This document shows positions 10,743 through 21,457 of a stretch of 64,000 nt of DNA, one piece after another. This DNA comes from Metaphire vulgaris (lineage: Eukaryota; Annelida; Clitellata; Crassiclitellata; Megascolecidae): the NCBI GenBank assembly GCA_018105865.1, contig CM030835.1, positions 6,873,316-6,937,315 on the forward strand, read 5' to 3'. Each line of letters starts with the position of its first letter. Position 1 is the stretch's first letter. The translations under genes were made by a program, and so were the position numbers. The notes beneath the pieces are model-generated. The model worked only from the letters and a program-made list of their open reading frames with translations, was not told the DNA's origin and made no database searches.

Positions 10743-11337
10743 GAGACAGAGAGAGAGAGAGACAGACGGAGCCAGAGACAGAGAGAGTCAGGGACAGACA
10801 GCGAAAGAGAGGCGTCGAAAGAGATAATGCATAAAAGAGTAGTTTGGTGCATTTCGTGACCGAGTAAGTGTGTCGACCATGCCGACCAGGCTGCGAACCC
10901 TTCGTACTCTGTGATCATCCCAACTGGCGGCAACTGCGATCGAGAAGCGCACGTTTCGAAGACCAACAGACGCCAAATGGATTTTAAATTGGCGCTCATC
11001 TCCACAACGCTCAGTTTCTCTTCTTATGTGATTTACTAAATCGTTTTATTGGATTCGACGCGTAGAATTCAAACCCACGAAGAACCGTTTGCAAGCAGCA
11101 AAAATTAATTACGAATAAGCAAGCGTAGGCGGTCGACCGCAGTATTTTCTAAATAGTTTTAAAATTTCAGACTTACATAGTTGCCCAATTATATAAAATT
11201 GTCTCTATCTGATTGCTAGTTGAACGTGATTCGTGACGAAATCTAGGCCTACTGTATGATCAAAGAGCTTTCTCTGTCGAGTAGTCAAACGAAGTTTTGA
11301 CGATGGTCTTTGCAGCGCATTAAAAACTAGTCTTGGT
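10066..11337. repeat. Intergenic with GA/GACA microsatellite
   Basis: A compound (GA)n(GACA)n(GA)n tract lies at about 10684-10800. The rest is unique-looking. Long open frames through the tract (RERERE or SLSLSL) are products of the repeat. No exon is supported. Confidence 0.6.
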
Positions 11338-11549
11338 CTAGTCGTCAGTGCTGGGTATTAACAAGTTACACTTACAGTAACACTAGACACTAGTTACTGT
11401 AACTAGTTACACTAGTGGAGTAACTAGTTACAGTCAGTCAAAAGTAACACTACTAGTTACTAGTAACTTGTAACTTTAAGTTACTAGTAACTAGTTACTA
11501 GTAACTTGTAACTATAATTAACTAGTTACATTTTTCAAGTAACTAGCCC

Positions 11550-12993
11550 CAGGGGCGTCTACACCATATAAGCCTTGGAGCAAATGCTCCAACGAAAAAA
11601 AAGGGGGGAAGGAATTTTTTGATTTATGGGGGGAAAGGGAAATTTTTTTGAAAGAACTTTCGAGGGAAAATTACGCCGGTGTGGTTCATAATCTGCCGAT
11701 TACAAATTACCATCTCTATGACGTTGAAGTTGATGTATGATAAGATATGACGTCGTCATAGACTCATAGTCATCATATGACGTCATCGTCATTTACAGTA
11801 AACAGCGTGTGTAGCATACAGTAGCAATGCCAATTTTACAATAATAAATCTGTGCGAGTAAATAACATTATGCCTAGAGACTTCGAGAAATGAAGTTTTT
11901 TACACCAGCAAATCTGTTGTCATCGCCCGAGGTTACCGCAACTGACATTCAGCATCTATGCAAGTTCTATCATGTGGATTCCAGTGCAGTAGCAGCCGAA
12001 TTAAATGCCTTTGCACCTGTTTACAAGTCGTTGTCACATCTCATTGATGTATCTGATGTTTCCACGGCATGTGACAGTAATGTTAAAGCAGCAGATGGTT
12101 TAGCGACAGCGCCAGCGCCAGAGGTGAGTGTTGGCGAATCTGAAACGAGAATGACGGAGCACTGCACCAAACGATGGGAAGACCACACATTCTTGAAACC
12201 TTTAAGAGCGTTGCTGGAGTTATCATCGTTCACAGAACTGCAATACTTGGTGAAGATTCTGGCCACAGTTGCTGTTACAAGCTGCAGTGCAGAACGCATC
12301 ATGAGCAGAGTAAAGATCATTAAAAATCGACTGCGCAGCACAATGTCTGATGATTGGTTCTCAGCGTTGACAATCCTTGCCAGTGAACGTGATATTGTTG
12401 ACAGCCTGTCGGTTCAAGACATTATTGATAACTTTGCGTTATGCTCAAACAAGCTTCGCACCGCTCTTAGTCGTTTAACATTGCAGTGACTCCAAATAGC
12501 CTACTTGTGGTGCGTAGTGGACAGAGACAGCTCAGACAGAAGTAGCCAAAATAGCATTAGGCCATTAGCATGTATTGTACTTTTTCTCTGTTTGTTGGCG
12601 AAAATCTCACATAACTACAAGTTGTAATATGTTTCGTCAACACTTTTTTCCACCATCATCCCATCATCATGGACTGATATTAAGAAAATAAGCAAAAAAA
12701 TTACATGGTCTAAGATAAAAATCATGATGTATCAGGTGCTCAATTGTGAATTGTGTGCCAAAACTCCACTAAAACTCACCTACGAGCATCTGCAACTTCA
12801 AAATTTTTCCGGGGGTTATACCATCGGACCCCCGTGGCGGGAGGGCCTTAAGCCGCCCCTCCCGCAATCACCCCGAGCGCCTTCGGCGCCTGCGGGGGCG
12901 CTTCGCGCCCCCCGCCTCCGCGGTCCCAGAACGCCTATGTCAGGTTTGGGGGGGAACTTGCTCCAATGAAAAAAGGGGGGATAGACGCCCCTG
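11550..12993 (+). mobile_element. Inner hAT transposon, internally deleted, with transposase C-terminus
   Basis: Perfect 12-bp inverted repeats CAGGGGCGTCTA bound the element, and the 8-bp duplication ACTAGCCC is perfect (11542-11549 and 12994-13001). Subterminal GAGCAAATGCTCCAACGAAAA on the left and TTGCTCCAATGAAAA on the right are also related. At 1444 bp with only the C-terminal part of a transposase, it is not expected to be autonomous. A GC-rich palindromic block lies at about 12820-12925. Confidence 0.95.
11890..12489 (+). CDS. hAT transposase C-terminal fragment (dimerisation domain)
   Basis: The 199-codon ORF ends in the hAT family C-terminal dimerisation region: TSCSAERIMSRVKIIKNRLR is followed by STMSDDW and a leucine-rich segment. 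The CSAER...LRSTM signature is typical of hAT transposases, including ZMYM/SCAN-type domesticated relatives. The N-terminal BED zinc finger and most of the RNase-H catalytic core are absent, so the piece cannot cut DNA alone. The ATG at 11890 is simply the first in frame. The frame has no internal stops, which implies recent insertion or retained coding. Confidence 0.85.
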   Translation: MKFFTPANLLSSPEVTATDIQHLCKFYHVDSSAVAAELNAFAPVYKSLSHLIDVSDVSTACDSNVKAADGLATAPAPEVSVGESETRMTEHCTKRWEDHTFLKPLRALLELSSFTELQYLVKILATVAVTSCSAERIMSRVKIIKNRLRSTMSDDWFSALTILASERDIVDSLSVQDIIDNFALCSNKLRTALSRLTLQ

Positions 12994-13016
12994 ACTAGCC
13001 CAGCACTGCTAGTCGT

Positions 13017-13266
13017 CGACTAACTCAAGGACGAGTAAACAAACATCCCAGTGATAAAATTCTGCTTATACGAATTTGATCTTGTGCGCTGTTATAGAAG
13101 CCTGCATCTCCGGTTGCGATTTGAAAAAGGACTCGAGTAAGACCGAGAAGGCCAGAGATATGGAGTTCATTTTGAACTATTTAATGAAGCCACCGAGTCT
13201 GAGATGGTCCGGCAGTCATCATGATGATTATCACTGTCCACCACCCAGATTTAAAAAGCACCAAGA

Positions 13267-13314
<48 letters not shown>

Positions 13315-13370
13315 GGCCTAATAATAATAATAGGCCTAATAATAATAATAGGCCTAATAATAATAATATA

Positions 13371-13447
<77 letters not shown>

Positions 13448-13846
13448 TAATGATTAACCTTTATTTTATACCACGCTCTATAAGATAGAAATAAAAATAA
13501 TTATAATCGAATCGTCGCGAAAATAGTCGCGCGGATTTTAAAGATTTTATCTCGACCGCGAAAAGAGAATTCTGTTAATGTTTTCGAGCTTAAAAACGTT
13601 GTCCTTGAAACAGAGATACGTCGCAGTCTTTTCTTGGAAATCCACCGGAACATGGTCCTATAATCGGACAATTCTTTCTAGCGGAAACGCCATCAAAAAA
13701 GCTCCAAGAGTCTTCCTCTTCTTCTTCCTCCTCCTCCTCTTCTTAGCAGCCGAAGAGAAACGAGCTTCTATAGGCCTACTCGAGTCTCGACGACAGCTGT
13801 CGCGTCGTCTTTTCCAGTTCAGAGCATTTCGAACGAGACTCGCGAG
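13017..13846. repeat. (TAA)n tract with TAGGCCTA interruptions, GPCR 3' flank
   Basis: Positions 13266-13446 are a long (TAA)n microsatellite. Near 13314-13366 it is broken by AGGCCTAATAATAATAAT units in tandem. TTTATT at 13460-13465 is AATAAA on the minus strand, a possible polyadenylation signal for the GPCR about 385 bp after its stop. The rest shows no exon. Confidence 0.7.
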
Positions 13847-16766
13847 TCAATAGAGTCTGTGATTTTCGCAGTGATTCAACAGCGTCTTGGTGGTGGTCCC
13901 CACGGTCTGTGTACTGCTCCTCAGGTCGAAATTCTGGCGTCGTTCATCGGAGAGGTTGCGCGGCAGCCCCAGACGACGCACGCACGACAGGTTGACGTTG
14001 AAGAAGAGAAAGACGTACGGATTGATGGCCGAATTGGCGACGGCCATCGCTCCGAAGACGGCCATCGCTGCGCCGCTGACGACCGTGTGATCGCCGTACG
14101 ACATGACCGCCTCGAGGACGTGGTAGGGAAGTCCGCAGACGACGAAGCAGACGACTATGACGACGGTCATCCGCAACGTCTTCAGCTTCGCCTTCTGAAG
14201 GGAGTTCGACTTGGTGCTGTGCAGGCGAATGGCGCCCGGTCTGGACGACAGGCGTCTGCATTCGCCGTTCGCCGAGACGGTCACCTTGTCGGCGATCTTC
14301 AGGTAGATTCGAACGTAGCAGACGGCGATGATGCAGACGGGGACGAAGAAGACGACGAGGCTGATGAAGGTCAGGTAGGCCTGACGATGAGAGATCGGTC
14401 GGTCGCGGAAGACCGATTCGCAGACGGTCTTGTCCTTGAAGATGCCTTCGGTCGTCACGAAATTCTGTCTAAAGACCAGGATCTGAGGCAGCGATAGAAC
14501 GGCGCCGACGGTCCAAGCGCAGACGATCATCTTCGTTACCTGAGCAAAGATATATTTCAAGTCGTCGTCTGTAATTTAGAGACGTGTGCAAACTACGTTA
14601 GTCAAATTCCAATGTGATCTCGAACTTTTATAGCGCCGTTTCATAATACACAGCAGCACATCAAATGAAAATCTTTCAAGACCCGGGTCAAATCCAGAAA
14701 TCCAGTGGCGTAGCCAGCTTATGCAAAGTGAGGTTGTTAACTGGAGGCACATTGCAGCTGAACACTGAAGCCGCGGTCGACCCCCACTACCCCTCCTTCA
14801 ACCCAAAGTCAACGAATTTACATAAATTGTGTTGGTCATATTTTTTGAAATGGGGTTGTTTGAACAACCCCAAACAACCCCGTGGCTACGCTACTGCAGG
14901 AATCCAGGTCAAATCCATAGATCCAGGTCAAATCCGGAACATTAGTCTACTCTAATAGGCCTATATAGTGGAAATGAAATAATTGTCTGTTCAACATAGA
15001 CTTCATCGATTCAACTATACGGCGGTTATTGTGCTCTCTTATTTATTTCGAATTAGCAACTTAGCCATTTTACGGTAACAGGGTGGGGAGGGTTACGCCC
15101 AGCTTGTAACAGTAACTGCGGTGGCTGCGGCAGCAACAACGAGGCATCAGCAACATCAATAATAAAACCAATAACAGACTTCTATGGTACCTGCTCTAAT
15201 ACAGAAAGAATCAGCCAGATTATCAGTAATGTGTGTGCGTATTTGTAGGCCTCCGTGTATTTGTAGGCATGTGTGTATTTGTAGGCCTGTGTGTGTGCTT
15301 GTGTGCTTACGCTCGTGTAAATCTTCTCTTTTGAGAAGACTTTCATATCCTAGGAACGATCTTCTTTTATAGTTTATTCTATTGCTTCAATTTCACATTC
15401 TTGTAGGCCTAGCACCGTTTTGCAATACATTGGGAATCAGATAACGGTCGGCAAACAGTAACTGACAATTTGTCCGGATCGATATGTTGGCTGCTGTGAT
15501 CTGATTCGAATCCCCTCCGAAACACACACGGGAAGACTCGGAATGACCATAATTCAGCGCCACTGCACTTCGTCTGGTCTTCACGACATCGCATAATCAG
15601 CGGCGTTGTATTTCACGGTCAGTATAGGTCTATCCAAGACGGTAAAGATTCGGGAAGCGACTGTCGCGAGCGATTTGCAAATCTCGAGACATCGAGTGAT
15701 AATGTAGGGTTAGGAGAAGAGAAACGAGGCGACATCTATACTTGCTGACTGAAAGGAAAAAATCGTCGACTGCGGAACTTCCGACCCGCCCGATTGAAAC
15801 TAAATTCTTCTTGGGGGGAGGGTGAGGGTCGGAGCCGTAGCTAGGGGCAAGTCGCCCCGGGTGCCGTCCTGCGGGGGGGAGTCGCAATCTTCCGTGAAAA
15901 GCTTTTAGAGGTTAAAAATTTGTATGTCTTACGTTGTCGCTAGAACTCGGATAACTTGGGATAAACAAAAAAGAGGTAATCGCCAAAATTTAGGGGAGTA
16001 AAATTTATACCTTGCCCCGGGCGTCGAATACTCTAGCTACGGCTCTGGTGAGGGTCTTTAGTCTAGCGACTGAGCGGCGGCGGCATCTATCAAGACCAGA
16101 GTTATTTCTAGGATTATCAATTTGGGTGGTGTCCGTATATTCTTGAGGTCCCCTCCAAAAAAGTCTGACAAGCAGAAAAAAGGTTATCCCATAGCTAAGG
16201 TTTGGGGGCGGGGGAGTATCGGTCTCAAATTAGGGAGTGTTGGGGGGGGGCTGTTATGGGATGTGTGTAAAATATCTCTGATCCAGACTCACCGATATCT
16301 GCTCCTTCAGAGGCGACCTGATGGCAAAGTGCCTGTCGACGGCGAGCACGATGAGCATGTAGCTGCTGGACACGAGGGCGAAGCTCTGCGCCCACTTGAG
16401 CAGACGACAGAGCGCGTCCCCGGCGCGCCACTCTCGATCGACCAGCTCCCAGACCACCTGCATTCCGCAGGCGAAGCAGACGACCAGCAGGTCGGTCAGC
16501 GTGACGTTCAGGATGATGACGTTGACGCGATAGCGACGCTTCCGATTGGTCGACAGCCAGACGAGGACGCCGACGCCGCCGACGACGCCGGCGACGATCT
16601 CGGCGAGCAGGACGACGATGCGAACGTCCTTGTCGAAGAAGGCGTCGGCCACGTGAGGAGGCTTTGCCCCGCCGCCGCCGCCGCCGCCGCCGCCGCCGAG
16701 GGTCGCCTCGTCCCGGTCGACGATGAGAATACCGAGGTTCGGATCGGAAGTCACCGAGTACGACAT
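13847..16766 (-). CDS. Class A peptide-type GPCR (vasopressin/CCAP/GnRH-like group), two coding exons
   Basis: The exons are 16766-16293 and 14539-13847, joined in phase 0 to give 388 residues; the donor is TCG|GTGAGT and the acceptor TTTGCTCAG|GT. Seven hydrophobic segments can be traced: TM1 about 48-70, TM2 82-104, TM3 118-141, TM4 160-178, TM5 212-236, TM6 280-302, TM7 315-338. Conserved class A features are D92 in TM2, C120 before TM3, DRH at 144-146, W167 in TM4, P in FFVPV and NP in TM7. LSLPQILVF after TM4 is typical of the vasopressin/GnRH/CCAP clade. Three microswitches are altered: TM1 has GGVG where GN is usual, TM6 has CGLP for CWxP, and TM7 has NPYVF for NPxxY. The N-terminus carries ten glycines. 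The ligand is unknown. A candidate 5' acceptor at 16783 suggests a further 5' exon. Confidence 0.92.
14703..14896. mobile_element. hAT-like MITE, CAGTGGCGTAGCC family, in the GPCR intron
   Basis: The ends are CAGTGGCGTAGCCAGC and CGTGGCTACGCTACTG. Flanking octamers CAGAAATC (14695-14702) and CAGGAATC (14897-14904) differ at one base. The insertion site lies in a small tandem of AGGTCAAATCC-like units. It lies 164 bp into the intron from the exon 2 acceptor. Confidence 0.87.
14905..15829. other. GPCR intron interior, nothing recognised
   Basis: It contains several TAGGCC(T) octamers, including TGTAGGCCTGTGTGTGTGCT-like repeats near 15240-15300. Open frames on both strands are short and lack splice-compatible ends. 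I see no exon. Confidence 0.5.
15830..16047. mobile_element. hAT-like MITE, CGGAGCCGTAGCTAGG family, in the GPCR intron
   Basis: The left end is CGGAGCCGTAGCTAGGGGCA and the right end CTCTAGCTACGGCTCTG. The duplication GTGAGGGT is perfect (15822-15829 and 16048-16055). The interior holds CGCCCCGGGTGCCG and GCCCCGGGCGTCG, the inverted-repeat arms continuing inward. Confidence 0.9.
16097..16280. mobile_element. hAT-like MITE inserted at the GPCR splice donor
   Basis: The left end CAGAGTTATTTCTAGGATTA and the right end TGTGTAAAATATCTCTG match the 7659 and 36611 elements. Flanking octamers ATCAAGAC (16089-16096) and ATCCAGAC (16281-16288) differ at one base. The right flank covers intron positions +5 to +12 of the GPCR donor (GT at 16292-16291). 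A GACAAGCAGAAAAAAGGTTATC module lies at about 16165. Confidence 0.85.
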
Positions 16767-17576
16767 CGTCGTCTGCAGTTACCTGACACAAGGAAACGTC
16801 ATCACAGCCATATACTGGAGAGACAGGTAGACGGAGAGACAGACAGATAGACAGACAGACAGACAGAGACGTTGAGGATGGGTACATATTTGCAATTGGC
16901 AAGAATATAGACGTTAGCGTAGTTCCGAGGGGCACAAAGGGGCCGGGCCTCTAATTTCTGGCCCATATTGGCGATGAGATATTCTTACAAAACTGATGAG
17001 AAAATGTTTATCAGTTTTGGGAATGTAGGATGATTTTCTATAAGTTGTCACATAGTCTGAAAATTTGCTTCATATCTCAAGTTTTGAATCTACTTACTGC
17101 AATATTACCTCAATTATTCGCCTGGGCTCCCATCAAAGATCTCATCGTTGAGGAGATCCCGACGCTCTCCCAACACCCGTAATCTGGCCTGAACAATTTG
17201 TCCTGTGGAAATAAGGGCGCCCCCTTTTCTGGAACCTCTGTTACGCCGGTGACGGAAGAGTAAACAGTTTTCGAGCTTTATGCCATGAGTCCATGACATG
17301 TATTACACAAACATCTACTGTACGTCATTGCGCATATCCTGGTTTTGCGAAAAACTGAAAATAGGCTTACAAATCGATCAACGGGGGTTCTAATGGACTT
17401 AAACCGAAGAAACTTTTGCATTTTATTCCCGCTCGTGGCAAACAGTAGTGACCCCGGTGCGCTGTTCTCCCTCCCTCCAGTACATTCGCTGCTGAGACAG
17501 AGTGAAGTCGACAGACTGTTGATTAGGTTTCGTGGCCTACGGGGGCATCGCCCCATTCAGCTCTGTACTGTACTGT

Positions 17577-17608
<32 letters not shown>

Positions 17609-17847
17609 AGGCGGTCTCCTCCGTTTGTCGTTTTAGTGGAATTCAATTGTCATTCTGTCTTTTCTTGCTGACTTCTTTTCTTCAGACTCTCTAACGGCTT
17701 ACATAAGACATTGACGAAGACTGCAGTTATAAGCTCTTCATCAAGCAAAGGCAGCGCATAAATCGGCGCTCACGGCGACAGTTGTTGCGCGATTTCAATC
17801 CCTGTTGTACAGTGGTCTTATAAGCCACCGTATATGTGCGCTTGTTT

Positions 17848-17915
<68 letters not shown>

Positions 17916-19057
17916 CTTCTCCCAAGAGAAAAAACACGCCGTCCGAATAGAAGCGTCTTCGCGAGTGAGTAACGTCCGCGTTTCGCAATCGTATTAAGCC
18001 TTCGATAAATCGATTAGTATACGTTTACACTTTACAGCTATCGGCGGACGAACCAATCGGTGGCCGGCCTTCTGTCTCTTCTGTGCTCCCGAGATGTCAA
18101 AATCAGAGAGAAAACGGGTCACAGAAACAGCTGCTTATGAAGTCATTTATCTCAAATGTGTTCTTTTCTCTCAGATATTATTTACTCGTGTTCTGAAATG
18201 ATCAGAGAAATAATAAATAATATTTTTAAAAATCGTCTCCGTTTTCAGTCCATAATGGGAGACTTCTATCTTCAACGTATGAATTTTCACAGCACGTAGC
18301 TTAATTAACATAGTAGGCCTACTGGAGTTTTAAAATTCAGCGCTGGTGGGGGCCCTGGGGGGAGTCGGACTTAGCCGGATAAATGATGTTCGAGCCATCG
18401 AGGCAGGAAGTGCAGCCCGTTTCTTCCCTCTGATGGGAAGGCAGATAGGTGCACAGCTTGACAACTCGTGTGGAGAAATATCAAAACTTGGCTGGAGGCT
18501 GATTGACGCGCATTACACTACGTGGCTGTTCACGCGTAGTAGGCCTATTAAGGAGCCTACGTGCCAAGTGCCAGAGTCAGTCGCCGTCTAATCGATTGGC
18601 GCCCAACCGCAGCGAAGAAGAAGATTCGAAAATCGAAAACAGACAAAATATTCGGTCCCCTCCTCTATTTCGTAATAATTGCGCCTCCTCGATCAATATC
18701 CGCCCCCCCCCCCCCCAACGTCTCAACTCTCAATAACCAACAGCCGTCGCCGTCGCCGTCGCCGTCGCTGCCTCCCCCCCCCATCCAACAAGCACTGCGT
18801 GTGCTAATTGCATTGGTTTTAGTCGTTCGTTCTGCGCTCTTGTTCGATCTCCTTCGCCCGCCGCCGCCGCCGCCGTGTACTGATGAATGCTTCCGGGAAA
18901 GACAGCTGCATGCCGTTCCATAACACACACGCCATAATCAGTTTCTATAGACGGCATTTGTTGATCATCCGTCATCAGCCAGCGTTATTGGAAAATCTCA
19001 AGACGAACGACATAGACAGCCTTAGAGCGTTAATTAAATAATGCTATATAAAAATAG

Positions 19058-19125
<68 letters not shown>

Positions 19126-19299
19126 CGCCTGTGGAATAAAATACTCTGCACGACCTGCTGATTCCTTACTCGACGGGTCGTCGTGCCCTGGACTGAAGGA
19201 TGACAGCTTCAATGGACGGGTTCTACGGGGTGAACGCCGATCTTTGTGGTTAGCCTTAGCCGTGCTGGATTTTAATCCACGAAACTCTAAATGACCTTA
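16767..19299. repeat. GPCR 5' flank and intergenic microsatellites
   Basis: A (GACA)n tract lies at about 16823-16868, (CA)n at 17577-17600, (TC)n at 17851-17908 and (TA)n at about 19062-19118. Between 18700 and 18880 lie poly-C, (CGTCGC)n and (CCG)n runs that create long proline-rich open frames. A pair of GTTCC...GGAAC ends (about 16919 and 17246) may mark another TIR element without a clear duplication. I see no supported gene. Confidence 0.6.
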
Positions 19300-19756
19300 G
19301 GGCTGTCCATTAATTACGTCAACAATTAAGAGGGGAGGGGTTTGAAAAAGTTTGACCGTTGTTGACAGAGGGAGGGGGATCAAGAGAAGTTGACGTCAAC
19401 AATTTCACTTTTAGTTTTACAAATAATCAAAAATAGGAAATTGCATGGAATACTACTTATTACAATGGAAAAAAGCATGGAAAAAAGGTCATCATGAGTC
19501 ATCATGAGTCATCATGTGGTGGTGCACCACCACATTTTGGTGGTGCACCACCACATTTTGACACTCGATGAGCAAAACAGGGAAAAATGGTCATCACCGC
19601 AAAAAATAATAACCTTGTTATTGAGACCTGCCATTGATCTTTGGGGTGTCAAAAGTTTTTGACGTAATTATGGGGGGGTAACTGAAAGTTGACAGTTGTT
19701 GACAAGGGGGGGTCAAAAATTGGCCAAAAATTGTTGACATAATTAATGGACAGCCC
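19300..19756. mobile_element. TIR transposon with GGGCTGTCCATTAATTA ends
   Basis: Long inverted repeats bound it: GGGCTGTCCATTAATTACGT at the left and ATAATTAATGGACAGCCC at the right, the similarity continuing inward to about 27 bp. The flanks share CTTA (19296-19299 and 19757-19760), so the duplication is 3-4 bp and not 8 bp. This fits PIF/Harbinger-type or related elements better than hAT. Inside are two copies of the 18-bp palindrome GTGGTGGTGCACCACCAC (about 19515 and 19541) and ATGAGTCATC repeats. The superfamily is uncertain. Confidence 0.8.
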
Positions 19757-20890
19757 CTTATACAGATTGACCTTTGCAGTCGGCTCGACATGAGAAATAG
19801 CCGATCCAAGTCTGTTCATTTTATTAGAACAAGAGATAGAGATAGGCCCTACGTGTGCAGCAGAAAATCTTCTTATAATTATATATATATATATAAAGCC
19901 AATTTGCCTACATAAGCAGCAATATTAAGGTGACCACCAATTACATATGCTTAAGAAACAGGCTTACAGGATATACGTCGTAAAAGTAAGAACTAACAGT
20001 CGAATTAAACCCTAGAACGCATGACGGGGTCATTTTGACCCCGAAGCAAGTATTTCTGTAGAATAACTTTCTCCCTAAAAAGATTTCGCAGCGAGCCATG
20101 GTGACATCTTCCAACAGGTTACAGGTTAGACATAGATTACTTAGATTTGTAAATTTTGAACACCCAAGCCTAATTACAGATGTTTATGTGAGTAGTGGTA
20201 GCATGTGCATGACGGGGTCATTTTGACCCCCGAATTATATTAATACTTTCTAAGGGAATCTGGACGATTCTTATGATAGAATTCATCATTGATATGGTCT
20301 TACTTATTTTATATAATAATAATAGTAATAATAATAATATATTTATTACTATTATTAATATTATTATTATTATTATTAATTTACAATGATAGGCCTATCT
20401 GAAACGTTTCCTGTGGTGTTAGGCCTATTACATGCAAAGTGGAGATCATCATTTGTCACAGAGAATTTGTTGTAAATCAGGAGCTTTGAATAGGATTGGT
20501 GGTTAGCTAAATGACAATTCTACAGTAGTGAGTAGTGATAATTTTCGGATGTGGTCGTGACATCATCTGACGAAAACAAATCGGACCAGCCTAGCTTTCC
20601 TGCATAGGAGATGGGTCCATCTAATGTTGGTAAGGAATGCAATGATTTCTCGTCGCTGTCTAAGTCAGACACTGATGAAAGTTTGGCAGCTGCTAGCGGT
20701 ACCAGCGACCAAACTGTCGAGGCAGTTAGTACGCAAAAGCAAAGATTACATGTAGCAGCGTCAGGACGAACTTGGAACTCTATTCGGATTCGTTGTCAAT
20801 TCGATGACTCTTTTCAAGATAATATAAAAACGAAAATTTTTGGGATCGCGGACCCTATTTTTTGTTCCCAAGTGGAAAATATTTAACAAT
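19757..20890 (+). mobile_element. Possible piggyBac-like remnant
   Basis: TTAA (20005-20008) is followed by ACCCTAGAACGCATGACGG, and GACGGGGTCATTTTGACCCC recurs at 20023 and 20214. A TTAA target with a CCCTAGAA-like terminus and GGGGTCA/TGACCCC subterminal hairpins recalls piggyBac elements. A 91-codon ORF at 20611-20886, rich in Ser/Asp and reaching GRTWNSIRIRCQFDDSFQDN, could be a transposase N-terminus. The opposite end was not found, so this is tentative. Confidence 0.35.
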
Positions 20891-21299
20891 GACTGAAAAA
20901 ATTATTGTTTTTATCATGTTTCTAAATGCAGTGACAACAAAAATATCATCAACAAATACGCTCTAACCCTAATAAACTGCTTTTCGGAAGGAAAGATCCA
21001 CTCCGCGGAGTTGGATTTCAGTTATACTTCTGGATTAGAAGGCCATCCGAGGTTTGCTGTAATTTTGATAATAATAATAATAATGTAATAATAATAATAA
21101 TAATAAGTCGACAAGACAATAATGGGGTTCTGGACCATCGGACGATATTATTTTTATTGCTACCATGTCAACAAATCGTTTTGAAGCAGTTCTTTCCAAC
21201 ATGCATATTTCGATGACCGTGAAATGCATCCACTGGAGTTCACCGTCATTTGGCACATTTACTCTATTTCGTTCATTGCCTTCATTGTTAATCTGTTTG

Positions 21300-21419
21300 G
21301 AAAACTATGTAGGCCTATGTTGCTCAACGCCGTAACAATAGATGAGTCTCATGCCATTTGTCGGGCGATGAACAATTCAAAAAAATATACTTACCGAGCA
21401 AACCAGATCCAGTATATAG

Positions 21420-21457
<38 letters not shown>

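Larger units (their letters stand above)
11346..13008. mobile_element. Outer hAT MITE (CAGTGCTGGG ends), split by a nested insertion
   Basis: The left end CAGTGCTGGGTA and right end TAGCCCAGCACTG give a 10-bp perfect inverted repeat. The duplication CTAGTCGT is perfect at 11338-11345 and 13009-13016. Without the inner element (1444 bp plus one 8-bp duplication) this MITE is 211 bp, made almost wholly of TAACTAGTTACTAGTAAC-type palindromic units. Such CAGTGCTGGG-ended, AGTTAC-rich MITEs are a recurrent hAT type in animals. Confidence 0.93.

Noticed and set aside
10595..11005. Ser/Leu- and Arg/Glu-repeat open frames over the GA/GACA tract
   Set aside because: These are translations of a microsatellite. 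Similar frames at 8913, 21420, 34731, 46410, 49734 and 58157 were rejected for the same reason.
13859..14497. A 212-codon plus-strand open frame opposite the GPCR exon 2
   Set aside because: It is the antisense shadow of the GC-rich GPCR exon, with no family resemblance and an Asp/Arg-heavy composition produced by the complementary codons.
16122..16935. Long open frames on both strands over GPCR exon 1 (242 and 236 codons)
   Set aside because: They run from transposon sequence through the exon in wrong frames. The minus-strand frame with DRH, TM1-TM3 and a proper donor is the real one.
18561..18928. Proline-rich 120-codon frame
   Set aside because: Generated by poly-C, (CCG)n and (CGTCGC)n runs, with no conserved feature.
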